A stretch of DNA of 56,645 bases from an uncultured Acidobacteriia bacterium (GCA_903825445.1 CAIKAS010000215.1:1-56645), one strand, 5' to 3'; counted from the first letter of the stretch, positions 23,905-33,364 are shown. The notes: generated from the letters alone by a model not told the origin. Program-made: numbers and translations.

Positions 23905-26655
23905 TCAGAACTTTATCCGTAGTTCCGCCCACGCGCGTCGCGGTGCCCCAGGCGCGAAGAACGTAACCGCCTGCGCCGGATAGTTTCCCGCTTCCGGCCC
24001 GGTTGTGTACTCCGGGAGCGGCCGCGTGCTCACCCCACCCTGAGCGTTGAAACCAGTATCGGCAAGTTGCGCAGCTGTGTAGTACTCCTTATTGAACAGG
24101 TTGTCGACCTGGACCACAATCTGAAAGCGCCGGCTCAGATCGTAATGCCCGCGGAAGTTCGTGACCGCATAGCCCGGCGATACACCTGTGCCCAAATAGT
24201 ACACGCCATCCGCCTTATACGCATTGTTCTCATTCCCCCTGGCGTAGGAACTCGACACCGCGATTTCGCTCAGATCAAACGCCAGCCGCTTCGTGGCCTG
24301 GTATTCCGCATGAGCCTTGCCCGATTGCTTGGGAATCAGAGGGATGCGATTGCCCGGATGTACGTAGATATTTCCGTCCAGCCCCGGATAACCCGCCAGC
24401 GCACTATCGCTTGTATTGTTTGCCGAACCGTCCAGAACTTCGTCACTCTGGTAGGTGGCATCCAAATATGTGTAGTCCAGCCCCCATGTGACGCGTCCGA
24501 TGCGCCCATCCAGATTTGCGTCTCCGCCTCTGCGGCGAGTGTTGCCGAAATTCTGGAAATAGCCCGTGCCGAGCGCCACAGACGAAACGAAGAGAATGTC
24601 GTTGTGATTCTCAGACTGGAACAGCCCCGCATTCCAGCTCAGATGCTTCGCGAATGCAAGCTCTGGTTTCCCGCGAAACCCGAATTCCCACGTATCGGTC
24701 ACCACCTGCTGCAGCGGGGGATCGCTTTGCAGCGCATTCGGCAGCGCGCATGGATTGGTCGGATCGGCACAGCCGAGCTCAATCGATGTCGGTGCACGGC
24801 TGCCCTGCGCAAAACTGGCATAGGCATTCAGTTGTGAGATAGGGCTCCACGTAATCCCAATAGAAGGATTGAATCGCTTAAACGTATAGTCGCCCGTGAG
24901 CGAGCCGGGGCCCGCCACAGGATTCAGATAATCCGTATTGTCAATCGTGAACTGGTTGTAGCGACCTGACAGCGTCAGCGTCACCTTCTTAGTCAGAGGC
25001 AGGGTATCGGTGAAATACAAGCTCCAGTTCGGGCTCGCCCCGTGAAGATTGACCCGAGAGTCAACCGGATTCGCGGTCGACCCATCCTGCCACGCCGCAA
25101 CGTCCGTAATCGTGTGGTCCGGATTGATATAGCCCCACGCAGTGTTCTGCGTGAAGCCGACGCTGCCATGGTCCGCAGTCGCGCCCATTGAAAGCTGATT
25201 ATTTCCGCTATGCATCGACGTGATCCAGGTGAACTGCGCCGAAGCCCCATAGTCGTTCTGCCGTTCCTTCGAATAAACCGTATCCCCGTCGCACCGTTCA
25301 TCGGGATCGTTCTGCAGAAGGGCATTCGCAATACAGCGCCATTTCGGAAACGGAGTGTTGGCCGCGGTCGCGCCGCTGACGGGGAAGCCCGTGTAGCCCG
25401 CCGCCGTGAGCGCCGCCTGCTCTGCTGCGTTCGGCTGGTAGACATTATTGCCGGACGCGTCATTGTTGTAGTTCGGATTAACAATCTCGGTGCGAATGTT
25501 GCGGTACCACGTGTTGCCGCTGAATGCCCACGAAGCATTGAATGTGTGGCGCATCGTCAGATTAAACGAAGGCGAGCGGTTGCCCGTGGTGTCTGGAAAG
25601 GTGTACCCGCTGGTATAGTTAGCCGCCAGCAGCCGGAAATCCTGTAGGCCGTTGGCGCCGAGCGTGTTGTAGGCATAGCTCGTTGTGAGCGCCAGGTCGG
25701 TCTTCTCGCTCCGCCATCCCAGCTTTACGAATCCCTGCTTCACGTCGGAGGGAGAAGCAATGCGCCAGCCCGATTCGTGGAATCCGTTGCCCGCCAGAAA
25801 CCAGTTAAATCCTGTCGCTTTTCCGCCGCCGTACTCGCCCTGAACCTGCTTCCTTCCACTCGATCCATAGGTCGCCGAAAGCCCGATTCCCGGATCGCTG
25901 ACTCCATCCTTGGTCCGAATCGGCAACGCGCCACCCAGTGTGTTCAGTCCGAAAAGAGGATCCGAACCCGGCACCATCGTAATCTCAGAAATTGCGTTCT
26001 GCGGGATCAGGTCCCAGCCCACCACATCCCCGAACGGCTGATTCTGCCGCACCCCGTCAACGTAAACCGATATGCCCTCGGGGGTACCCAGGATTGGAGA
26101 TGCCGTATATCCCCGGAAGTTCACATCCGCCTGGAACGGGTTGCCTTCCATATCGTTTAGATAAACACCGTTCAGCCGGCGCGTTGCAAAATCCGTCAGA
26201 TTGGTTGTACCGCTGGCTTCGATATCCTCTGCGGTAGCCGTCTGAACCGGTCCGGGAATCTGCTCGGCGCTCAGATCGCTTCCCGCGAGCGGCGTAGATG
26301 CCACGACGTCTACCTGCGCGGCTTGCGCCCCGATCGACATCGTGACCTTCTGCGAGACAGGTTGCGCTGACGAGACGTCGATCGATAGCGACTCGATATT
26401 AAATCCGCGCTGCGAGACCTGCAGCCGGTATTGTCCGTAAGCCAGGCCGGTAAAATCAAAGGCGCCCTGAGCGTCTGTCTGGAAGTTTCGAACAGCCCCC
26501 GTCGCGCTGTTCCGCAGTGTGCCCGAGGCCTGCATAGCCGCACCCGAGGCATCGTTCACCTGCAGTCGGATCTCACCGGCAGGTGGTTGAGCCGATAGCG
26601 CCAAAGAACAAGCAAATACAACTCCGATGCAACGAGCGAAGAATGAGTTCATCAA
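23905..26655 (-). CDS. TonB-dependent receptor with carboxypeptidase-regulatory domain
   Basis: A 916-aa outer-membrane receptor. It has a signal peptide (residues 1-22), a CarboxypepD_reg-like domain (about 25-105, AGEIRLQVNDASGAAM...GQYRLQVSQRGF), a plug domain (about 125-250, VASTPLAGSDLSAEQIPGPVQTATAEDIEASG, VYVDGVRQNQPFGDVVGWDLIP, LFGLNTLGGALPIRTKDG) and a 22-strand barrel ending WAELRIKF. The plug sequence is of the siderophore/vitamin-type receptor class. Unlike 1349-4927 it has no glycine tract and its plug is intact. It faces a long run of minus-strand genes. The ligand is unknown. Confidence 0.93.
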   Translation of the reverse strand: MMNSFFARCIGVVFACSLALSAQPPAGEIRLQVNDASGAAMQASGTLRNSATGAVRNFQTDAQGAFDFTGLAYGQYRLQVSQRGFNIESLSIDVSSAQPVSQKVTMSIGAQAAQVDVVASTPLAGSDLSAEQIPGPVQTATAEDIEASGTTNLTDFATRRLNGVYLNDMEGNPFQADVNFRGYTASPILGTPEGISVYVDGVRQNQPFGDVVGWDLIPQNAISEITMVPGSDPLFGLNTLGGALPIRTKDGVSDPGIGLSATYGSSGRKQVQGEYGGGKATGFNWFLAGNGFHESGWRIASPSDVKQGFVKLGWRSEKTDLALTTSYAYNTLGANGLQDFRLLAANYTSGYTFPDTTGNRSPSFNLTMRHTFNASWAFSGNTWYRNIRTEIVNPNYNNDASGNNVYQPNAAEQAALTAAGYTGFPVSGATAANTPFPKWRCIANALLQNDPDERCDGDTVYSKERQNDYGASAQFTWITSMHSGNNQLSMGATADHGSVGFTQNTAWGYINPDHTITDVAAWQDGSTANPVDSRVNLHGASPNWSLYFTDTLPLTKKVTLTLSGRYNQFTIDNTDYLNPVAGPGSLTGDYTFKRFNPSIGITWSPISQLNAYASFAQGSRAPTSIELGCADPTNPCALPNALQSDPPLQQVVTDTWEFGFRGKPELAFAKHLSWNAGLFQSENHNDILFVSSVALGTGYFQNFGNTRRRGGDANLDGRIGRVTWGLDYTYLDATYQSDEVLDGSANNTSDSALAGYPGLDGNIYVHPGNRIPLIPKQSGKAHAEYQATKRLAFDLSEIAVSSSYARGNENNAYKADGVYYLGTGVSPGYAVTNFRGHYDLSRRFQIVVQVDNLFNKEYYTAAQLADTGFNAQGGVSTRPLPEYTTGPEAGNYPAQAVTFFAPGAPRRAWAELRIKF

Positions 26656-26744
26656 AAGACCCTTAATTTATATAAGACCGCACGCACCTGTTTTGTTCAG
26701 GTTTTTTGTGCAAACGTTTAGCTAATTTGTCTCCAGGCGAATGT

Positions 26745-28373
26745 TCAGGCGAGGACTTCCGTGAAAAGCTTCCCGCGTCCCGGCGTCTCCAGATTGAAGT
26801 GCATAGATCCAGCCAGGCTATCCAGTGACCTTTGGGTCGAGAAGTAAGCCGCTATCGCCAGCACCGCCGTTGCCACAGCCACCGCAGACCGGGAGTGGAA
26901 CAGCAGATAATATTGCAGCGCGACGGCGATGGTCGCTGCCACTCCACCTGCGATCATCATGGGCATGATCATCGCCTGGCGCGAGGCGACGACCTGTTTC
27001 GTGAACGGGATGGTCTCAATCAGCCGGATTTCCAGCGCCAGATACATCGATGCGGCGGCACCGCTGTAGAGGACGAACTGCGCGGCGTCGGCGAAGCCCC
27101 AGCGCCAGATCATGAGCGGCCAGAGGACAATGTTCGGGATTAGCACGAAGCCGATCCACATCAGGCCATGGATTCCCCTGGCGAAGCCGCCGAACGCCTG
27201 CGACGGAACAGTCAGAAAGATCCACGAACCCTGATGGTCGTTGCCGTAAGGAAGAACTCCGCAGACGAAGAACATGACGAATGCTAAAGCGTGCGGCAGC
27301 AGATGGGCCGCAGTGAACGTGCCGTTAAAAGGATCGCCAGGCCAGCCTCTCGTCATCGTGGAGATAAGACCGAACGCCGCATAACCGAAGATGGGGAATA
27401 ATTGGCGGCGGAACTGCCAGTCCCTCAACATCATCCGCCAGACATATGCCGCCCCGGCGACGGCGTTCTGTCCGCCAAAGAATAGGCGTATCACGGAAGC
27501 GAACAGCGATCCCCTTGTGTTCGATTTCATCTTTGAGCCGAGGGAACTGCCGCCACGCACCAGGTTCGAAACGCGCACGAGATAGTCGGCTGTAAGACAG
27601 CGCAGGCCCTGAGCCACTCCGATTATCAGCAGCACTATAAGGAGTGCTCCCGCCAACCAGGCTACTGTGCGGGGGGTGGCAGTCCAGTAATGTTGTGCGA
27701 TCCGATAGATGCTGCGCGAGGCCATCTGTCCCCAGCGGAATCCAAAAAATGGGAGCGCGCCCGCTAGCTGAGCGGCCGCTTTCAGGCGCTTGATCGGAAT
27801 GAAGCGCACCATCCACCCGAACAGCGCGCAGCACGATAGGGCGACCATGATGCCGACAATCAGGGCCGCGGTGAGATGGAGGATCGGATAATACCAGGCG
27901 ACGTGCCCGAATAGCAGGCTTGCAAAGGCAGGCACCAGGTTCACCGCCGCAACGAACACAAGGACGATGCGCAGCAGGTGGGAGAGTTTCGCCACAACGT
28001 AGGTCACGCCGTTGATCGGCTGATGCGCCAGGACGAGGCCTTCAGAGGGATTGATCAGACTGTTGCCCGCTTCAAGCGTCAGAATGCTCAGCAGAATGAA
28101 GGCCGTCATGCCCAGGAAAGTTGCGATATAAGTGCCCATGGACGCCGACGAGACCAGCAATACAGCGGTGATGACAGCTGATAGCAAGGCGTAGATGATC
28201 GCCGCCATTGAAAGAGCACCGCGGTTGCGGCCAAGCTGGTCACTGCGCTCTCCGCGTTTACTGAGCGTGTCGAACAGGTCGATGAGCAGCCAGAAGCGCA
28301 CCGGGTCGATGTTCAGGCGTCGCAGGAACTTTGAGACGGCCGGGCCGCGCAGTAATGTCTTCACCGTCTTCAT
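26745..28373 (-). CDS. ABC transporter permease-like membrane protein
   Basis: A 542-aa integral membrane protein with about 10-12 predicted helices (for example residues 56-78, 83-100, 125-150, 157-182, 232-252). It shows no resemblance to a specific substrate family. Its start overlaps the stop of the upstream ATPase gene by 4 bp (ATGA), so the two are translationally coupled. Together they form an ABC-2-type exporter of unknown cargo. The hydrophilic segment around residues 265-300 (RGGSSLGSKMKSNTRGS) probably faces the cytoplasm. Confidence 0.75.
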   Translation of the reverse strand: MKTVKTLLRGPAVSKFLRRLNIDPVRFWLLIDLFDTLSKRGERSDQLGRNRGALSMAAIIYALLSAVITAVLLVSSASMGTYIATFLGMTAFILLSILTLEAGNSLINPSEGLVLAHQPINGVTYVVAKLSHLLRIVLVFVAAVNLVPAFASLLFGHVAWYYPILHLTAALIVGIMVALSCCALFGWMVRFIPIKRLKAAAQLAGALPFFGFRWGQMASRSIYRIAQHYWTATPRTVAWLAGALLIVLLIIGVAQGLRCLTADYLVRVSNLVRGGSSLGSKMKSNTRGSLFASVIRLFFGGQNAVAGAAYVWRMMLRDWQFRRQLFPIFGYAAFGLISTMTRGWPGDPFNGTFTAAHLLPHALAFVMFFVCGVLPYGNDHQGSWIFLTVPSQAFGGFARGIHGLMWIGFVLIPNIVLWPLMIWRWGFADAAQFVLYSGAAASMYLALEIRLIETIPFTKQVVASRQAMIMPMMIAGGVAATIAVALQYYLLFHSRSAVAVATAVLAIAAYFSTQRSLDSLAGSMHFNLETPGRGKLFTEVLA

Positions 28374-29146
28374 TCGCGCAGGCTTTCGACAATGCGTGAG
28401 ACGCCGGCGCTGGCCCCGGCGGAATCGGTGAGGCAGCGGAAAACGTCCTCGAGAGTCGCTTGCCCGGTCGAGGCCATCAGGTTGGCTGGTGTGCCGTCTG
28501 CAATAAGGCTGCCTTTGTGAATGACAAGCACGCGGTTGCAGATCTTTTCGACGACATCCAGCACGTGAGAACTGTAAATAATGGTGCGGCCATCGGCGGC
28601 GAGAGCCGCGATGAGGTCCTTGATCATGATGGCAGCGTTGACATCGAGGCCGGAGAGCGGTTCGTCCAGCAACACCAGCTCGGGATTATGCAGGAGCGCG
28701 GCGCCGATCAGGATCTTCTGCCGCATGCCTTTGGAATACGTGTCGAGGCGGGAGTCGCGATCGGTGGTCAGCTCGAAGGCCTGAAGAATATCGACGATGC
28801 GGGTTTGGAGAGTGTCTTCTGAAACACTCTGGAGGCGGCCCATGAGTTCCAAAAATTCCTGGCCTGTGAGGCTTTCAAAAAGATAGGCGGCTTCCGGGAC
28901 GTAGCCAATGCGTTGCTTGACGTCGACCGCGCCCTCTGGCAGGGGGATGCCGCATACGGAGACCGACCCGGTGCTGGCGGAGAGTATTCCGGCAATGATC
29001 TTAATGGTTGTGCTTTTGCCCGCCCCGTTGGGCCCCAGCAGGCCGATCACTTCGCCTCGCGCCAGGGTGAAGGAGATGGCATGAAGCACTTCTGTCCGGT
29101 CGTAGGAAAAGGCGACTCGGTCGAAAGCAACTATAGGGTCGGACAA
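28370..29146 (-). CDS. ABC transporter ATP-binding protein
   Basis: A 258-aa ATPase. It has Walker A GLLGPNGAGKST, Q-loop region RIGYVPEAAYLFESLTG, signature YSKGMRQK, Walker B ELVLLDEPLSGLD and the switch His in IIYSSHVLD. It matches the CcmA/ABC-2 group of drug, polysaccharide or Na+ exporter ATPases. It is the first gene of a two-gene operon with the permease (4-bp overlap). The divergent helicase gene starts 257 bp away, and nothing convincing is seen in that gap. Confidence 0.93.
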   Translation of the reverse strand: MSDPIVAFDRVAFSYDRTEVLHAISFTLARGEVIGLLGPNGAGKSTTIKIIAGILSASTGSVSVCGIPLPEGAVDVKQRIGYVPEAAYLFESLTGQEFLELMGRLQSVSEDTLQTRIVDILQAFELTTDRDSRLDTYSKGMRQKILIGAALLHNPELVLLDEPLSGLDVNAAIMIKDLIAALAADGRTIIYSSHVLDVVEKICNRVLVIHKGSLIADGTPANLMASTGQATLEDVFRCLTDSAGASAGVSRIVESLRE

Positions 29147-29403
29147 ATCGGCACCTGTTCGAAAATATGCTGCATGACGGCCGTCGGCGTTATGTCGCGC
29201 GCGCCTCGCCAGAGTATTTACGATTACACCACAAGGGACGCGGTCTTCGTCCCGCGCACAACCCCCAAAGCCACCTCAATTGTTCGGGGTGCCTTCTATG
29301 TGGTCGATGACCGGCACTTGGGCGGATGCCTGTTGCAGTTCCGGTTTCTGCCAGCGCTGGACACAGGCAGTCGGTAGAATAGAACTTTCATGCCGAACCC
29401 GCG

Positions 29404-30654
29404 ATGACCCACTTTTCGGAAATCAATCTTTCAGCGGCGCTGCGGAAGAATCTCGATAGCAACAACTTCACAATTCCAACGCCAGTGCAGGCTCAGGCGA
29501 TCCCGCCTCTTATGGAAGGCCGCGACGTTGTCGCCACGGCCCAAACGGGTACCGGCAAGACGCTCGCCTTCGCCATCCCGATCATCGAGGGCCTGATAAA
29601 GGTTCCTCGCAGCAAAACTGTCAAAGCTCTCATCATTAGCCCCACCCGCGAACTCGCCATTCAGATCGAAAAAGCGATCGGCGAATTGACTCCCGGAACT
29701 CATATCCACACCGCGGTAGTAGTCGGAGGTATGAGTGAGGCCCGGCAGCTTCGCGATATAGAGAAGGGTGCGGAGATCGTCATCGCCACTCCCGGCCGTC
29801 TCTGCGATTATCTGGAACGCCGCCTGATATCGCTTTCCAGAACAACGATGGTCGTCCTCGACGAAGCAGACCGTATGCTCGACATGGGCTTCTTGCCCTC
29901 GCTGCGCGCGATCCTGGAAAAATTGCCTGCCAGGCGTCAAATGATGCTCTTTTCCGCGACCATGGAAACGTCCGTCGCGCACCTGGTGCATTCGTACGTT
30001 CATGATCCTGTTCGCATTGAGATCGGTGCTTCCACCCGTCCGGCGGAACAGGTGGATCTCTACTGTTTCGAAATCGAGGCGCGCTCCAAATCCGATTTGT
30101 TGCTGCATCTGCTTCGCAAAGTGCAGGGGTCCATGCTTGTTTTTACCGCCACCCGCACCGGTGCTGACCGCCTGTCGCAGTCGCTGGTGCGCGCTGGTAT
30201 TCTCTGCTCGGTCATCCATGGGGAGCGGACGCAGTCTGAACGCAACCAGGCGCTACAAGGATTCAAGGACGGCAATTTCCGTGTTCTCGTCGCCACCGAT
30301 GTTGCTGCCCGCGGTATCCACGTAGACGATATCGCTCATGTCGTGAACTACGACTTACCGCAAATCCCGGAAGACTTTATCCATCGTGTCGGAAGGACTG
30401 GGCGCGCCGGGGCCAGGGGCTCATCCTGGACTTTCGCCACTCCACTGGAGCGGTCCGATATCAGAGGCATTGAGAAGATGCTCAATGTCAGAATTGAGTA
30501 CCAGGACGTTCCATCTCTGCCGCCGCCAATCGGCATGATCCCGGATGACGGCATTATCGTGCGAACCGCGCCAGTCAGTGCCCCAACCGCAATGGCATTG
30601 CCTCCCACGCGCAAAGTGCGCAGCTTTTCACCCGGTCGCCGCGGCAGACGCTGA
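29404..30654 (+). CDS. DEAD-box ATP-dependent RNA helicase
   Basis: A 416-aa helicase with all core motifs: Q motif (FTIPTPVQAQAIP), I AQTGTGKT, Ia PTRELAIQ, Ib TPGRL, II VLDEADRMLD, III SAT, IV LVFTATRTGADRL, V ATDVAARGIHV, VI HRVGRTGRAG. The tail is short, basic and Arg-rich (SFSPGRRGRR), as in RhlE-type enzymes that act in ribosome assembly or mRNA decay. The ATG at 29404 fits the start of the Q-motif region. A TAGAAT box (29375-29380) and an overlapping 5-codon ORF (ATG at 29390, ending TGA at 29405) precede it, which could affect initiation. Confidence 0.93.
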   Translation: MTHFSEINLSAALRKNLDSNNFTIPTPVQAQAIPPLMEGRDVVATAQTGTGKTLAFAIPIIEGLIKVPRSKTVKALIISPTRELAIQIEKAIGELTPGTHIHTAVVVGGMSEARQLRDIEKGAEIVIATPGRLCDYLERRLISLSRTTMVVLDEADRMLDMGFLPSLRAILEKLPARRQMMLFSATMETSVAHLVHSYVHDPVRIEIGASTRPAEQVDLYCFEIEARSKSDLLLHLLRKVQGSMLVFTATRTGADRLSQSLVRAGILCSVIHGERTQSERNQALQGFKDGNFRVLVATDVAARGIHVDDIAHVVNYDLPQIPEDFIHRVGRTGRAGARGSSWTFATPLERSDIRGIEKMLNVRIEYQDVPSLPPPIGMIPDDGIIVRTAPVSAPTAMALPPTRKVRSFSPGRRGRR

Positions 30655-30842
30655 AGCCCCACCGCCACAGCGAAATATGCGTGCGTTCACGTACCGGTAC
30701 GTTACCAGATGACGCACTGATTTGGGTGCGTCGGTGGGAATCAGGGTGCCGGGCCGCAGGTGAATATTCAGCGGAACGGCCCATATCTGCCTTTCTCTGA
30801 GGCACTTGACCGAATGCGATCCGCACAACTGCCAGCGTCAAA

Positions 30843-30882
30843 TACTCCCAATCAACACGGCACTCCAATTGCCTGCTATAAT
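30843..30882 (+). promoter_or_regulatory. Extended -10 promoter and upstream motif of a PEP-CTERM gene
   Basis: TGcTATAAT (30874-30882) is an extended -10 with no good -35. TACTCCCAATC (30843-30853) recurs exactly upstream of the TATAAT of the other PEP-CTERM gene (42549-42559). The 310-bp gap 30655-30964 holds no gene I can support. Confidence 0.5.
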
Positions 30883-30964
30883 CGAGCCCGGACTTTCGGA
30901 CGATGGACCATGAAAAAAAGTGTTCTGGAAAAACACCGATAATCCAAGGAGATAGTTAACGCCA

Positions 30965-31702
30965 ATGAAACTTCGAATTGCCATTCTAACCTTTGCTTCA
31001 GCGTTTTGCGGTTTGGCGAGCACTGTTCAGGTATGTTCGGTCAACGGTACTCCTGTGACGTGTAACCTCGATGGGGCCACATCCGGCACGGCGCCCGATA
31101 GTACGGCAGCGTATCAGTTGGGGCTGACCGATATCGGGAGCGATTTCTCTGACGTCTATGTCACACCCATCAATACTGAATTGCAGAACACGACAGGAAC
31201 TTTTTCAGCCTATGTCCCGGGCGCGGCCACCAATGGCAGTTATGCCAGCCTCGCGCCCTACATGTACTTCACGGTCAACCCCTACGGCGATAACCCGGCA
31301 GCGGGCGATCCCTACGCGCTGATCATAGTTTCTGACAGCGGCTATACCGCCACCAACGACGCCTGGTATACGGACGGCATTAACGACGACTCCACAGTGC
31401 ATATCGTATTGGGAGGCGGTTGGACGGCGGCAGAGGCCGGGATAACCAACCCCGATTGGACGACCTGCTGCGGTGATCTGCCCACCCTTGGCGATTTGCT
31501 GAGCATTGTGATTCCGGCCACAGGGTCGGAAGCCGCCACCACCTGGGGCGATCTGAACGTTTACAAGGCGCGTGTGGCTGCGGGCGATTGGGGCGGCAGC
31601 GGCGGCCCCTATACGGCGTTCGTCGGAAACGTCGATATCGTCTCATCTCCGGAACCCGGCACCTCATGCTTCTGGCCGGTGCCGTTACCGCTTTCGCCCT
31701 GA
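30965..31702 (+). CDS. PEP-CTERM-type exported protein with frameshifted sorting tail
   Basis: A 245-aa protein with a signal peptide (residues 1-18, ending GLA-S) and a DUF-like beta-rich mature region (ADGSFYVTPINTEL...). It ends in SSPEPGT, the PEP motif of the PEP-CTERM/exosortase sorting signal. In the current frame the tail is SCFWPVPLPLSP and stops at 31700-31702. The adjacent frame encodes MLLAGAVTAFALKSRLRKA from 31666 to a stop at 31723-31725: a hydrophobic helix plus a basic end, exactly the expected sorting tail. A single base is missing near 31661-31666. SD AAGGAGA lies upstream. It is likely an exopolysaccharide-associated surface protein, now mis-sorted unless the sequence has an error. 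Confidence 0.8.
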   Translation: MKLRIAILTFASAFCGLASTVQVCSVNGTPVTCNLDGATSGTAPDSTAAYQLGLTDIGSDFSDVYVTPINTELQNTTGTFSAYVPGAATNGSYASLAPYMYFTVNPYGDNPAAGDPYALIIVSDSGYTATNDAWYTDGINDDSTVHIVLGGGWTAAEAGITNPDWTTCCGDLPTLGDLLSIVIPATGSEAATTWGDLNVYKARVAAGDWGGSGGPYTAFVGNVDIVSSPEPGTSCFWPVPLPLSP

Positions 31703-31752
31703 AGAGCAGACTCCGCAAAGCCTGAAACCCGTTGACTTATAAAACGGGTGTT

Positions 31753-31802
31753 CGTTGCGTCCACCTGCGAGGACTCCGCGGCATCTGCGTGAAACTTTCT
31801 CC
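31753..31802. repeat. Dispersed intergenic repeat, copy A
   Basis: A 50-bp unit aligning with copies at 36332-36381 and 39926-39975. The shared core is GGCATCTGCGTGAAA preceded by CTGCGAG(A/G)ACTC(C/T)GC. It lies between convergent genes. Confidence 0.75.
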
Positions 31803-31815
31803 AGCTATCCAGCCA

Positions 31816-31852
31816 AATTGACACCCGCCGCTCAGATCGGCGGGTGTCAATT
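31816..31852. terminator. Bidirectional hairpin between convergent genes
   Basis: A perfect 15-bp stem: AATTGACACCCGCCG (31816-31830), a 7-nt loop, then its exact complement (31838-31852). It overlaps the stop codon of the minus-strand gene 31847-32269. The T-run is short on both strands, so it may act as a terminator or an mRNA-stabilising stem. Confidence 0.65.
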
Positions 31853-32269
31853 CTTCGGCGCGGTCGGCGGCTTTGTATAGACTGTCTTGAAGTCCGGTTT
31901 GTTTCCGCCGAAGCTCATACCAGAAGACGTCGAAGTGTTTGGCATCGGTGGACCAGCGCCCAGGCGTGGTGCTAAATCTGGATCGGTGGTCGTTTGCGTA
32001 GTCGTAACCTCGGGCTTTTTCTTTGGCTCCATCGGTCTGGCGTCGATCCGCTCGATGTCGTCCTTCGCGATCGTCATCTGTTTGTTCTTCACCACAACGA
32101 CGATTCGTTCATCCGTCGCGTCGGCGAGCGTTGCCGTGATCGCATCGCGCACGCCCTTTTGGTAGATGCGAAGTTCGGAGCGGTTCGGAAGGGCCGTGAC
32201 CTTGGCCCAAGGGTTATCGGCTGCGAAAAGCACGCCGATGGAAAGGAGAATGAGAGTGATGCGGGACAT
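31847..32269 (-). CDS. Small secreted hypothetical protein
   Basis: A 140-aa protein with a signal peptide (residues 1-17, ending FAA). A ~55-residue domain follows (WAKVTALPNRSELRIYQKG...TATLADATDERIVVVVKNKQMTIAKDDIERIDARP), with an SH3/LSm-like beta pattern. The tail is low-complexity and Thr/Pro-rich (KKKPEVTTTQTTTDPD). It begins 9 bp after the stop of the DapA-like gene, so it is probably the last gene of the operon 35258-31847. No function is known; the domain resembles 'translation-repair' small beta folds in other Acidobacteriota secreted proteins only loosely. Confidence 0.65.
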   Translation of the reverse strand: MSRITLILLSIGVLFAADNPWAKVTALPNRSELRIYQKGVRDAITATLADATDERIVVVVKNKQMTIAKDDIERIDARPMEPKKKPEVTTTQTTTDPDLAPRLGAGPPMPNTSTSSGMSFGGNKPDFKTVYTKPPTAPKN

Positions 32270-32278
32270 AATTCTTAT

Positions 32279-33364
32279 TTACCTCGCGCCAGTCATCTTA
32301 TCAGTTTTCTTGCAGGGTTCTACCGCAGCCACCCCACGCAGCCAACCCTCCAAATTCTCCGCAATGAGTTGCTCATCCGCAGCCCGAAGATGCGGATAAC
32401 TTCTGCACACGCGATCAATCTCCTCGCTCTGGCCCGGTGACAGTTCCTCCGCCGGATCGAGGCACCATCGGCCAGCCAGCAAACCCTGTCGCCGCAGGAT
32501 CTCGTGAATTCCCGGCACACAGCCGCGAAACTGATGCGCCGAATCGAAAATCGCTGCGTTGGCGTCGGTTAACTGCTGGGCAAGCGTCAGCAGATTGCCG
32601 GTCTCAGTGCTCTGTTTTATCCGCGCCAGCATACCCACCGCAGACTGCGTCCAGACTGCCCACTGTCCAAGCAAGCCACCGACAAACCGCACGGGGCGTT
32701 CGCCGAAGTCGCCGCAGTTGCCGAAATCAAAATGAGTCAGCAGATCAATGACGATACTGTCGTCATTACCCGTATAGAGGGCGATCTCGTCCGCCCGGCC
32801 GCTCTCCGCCACGGCACGAACCACGTCCAGCGTCTGATAGCGATCGAACGGTGCCACCTTGATCGCCACCACTTCCGGAATCTCCGCGAACCTGCGCCAG
32901 AACGAGTACGGCAGAATGCGGCCGCCCACCGCAGGTTGCAGATAAAAGCCGATCATCGGGATTACGGATCCGATAGCGCGGCAGTGCTCCAGCAGTTCTG
33001 CTTCCGGAGCTGACTGGAGCGCGCCCAGACTGAGCAGCGCTGCATCGTAACCCAGCGATCGCGCGAGTTCCGCCTCCCTTAGTGCCTGCTTTCGCCCGCC
33101 GCAGACACCGGCGATAGTAACAATGCCGCTCGGCTGTGCTTCCTCATAAGCCAGTTCGAGCACCGGCCGCAGCAAACCCACATCAGGGTCGTGAATGGCG
33201 AACTGAGTGGTATGGACTCCCACGGCAATTCCCCCCGCGCCCGCCGCCAGATAATAGCGTGTGAGCGCGCGCTGACGGCGTTCGTCCAGCTTTCGGTTTG
33301 CAGAGAGCGCAAGAGGATGAGCCGGTATCACCAGGCCCGACCGCAGGCGTTCGCGCAGGTTCAT
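32279..33364 (-). CDS. DapA-like (dihydrodipicolinate synthase family) aldolase
   Basis: A 361-aa TIM-barrel protein. Markers of the DapA/N-acetylneuraminate-lyase family are AGGIAVGVHTTQF, IVTIAGVCGG, the loop IPMIGFYLQP (position of the active-site Tyr) and VVAIKVAPFDRY with the Schiff-base Lys. Typical members are ~300 aa; the extra ~60 residues are C-terminal. The family cleaves or forms 2-keto-3-deoxy acids and related compounds. Its ATG overlaps the upstream SDR stop (TGATG), so it is translationally coupled to it. With the SDR and Gfo/Idh neighbours, a sugar-acid pathway is plausible but not proven. Confidence 0.82.
   Translation of the reverse strand: MNLRERLRSGLVIPAHPLALSANRKLDERRQRALTRYYLAAGAGGIAVGVHTTQFAIHDPDVGLLRPVLELAYEEAQPSGIVTIAGVCGGRKQALREAELARSLGYDAALLSLGALQSAPEAELLEHCRAIGSVIPMIGFYLQPAVGGRILPYSFWRRFAEIPEVVAIKVAPFDRYQTLDVVRAVAESGRADEIALYTGNDDSIVIDLLTHFDFGNCGDFGERPVRFVGGLLGQWAVWTQSAVGMLARIKQSTETGNLLTLAQQLTDANAAIFDSAHQFRGCVPGIHEILRRQGLLAGRWCLDPAEELSPGQSEEIDRVCRSYPHLRAADEQLIAENLEGWLRGVAAVEPCKKTDKMTGAR

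Noticed and set aside
29147-29403. A small gene between the ABC ATPase and the helicase
   Set aside because: Plus-strand frames are open over short stretches, but none has a start, SD or recognisable family.
30655-30964. Sigma-54 promoter for the PEP-CTERM gene
   Set aside because: No GG-N10-GC arrangement was found; an extended -10 with TATAAT is better supported.
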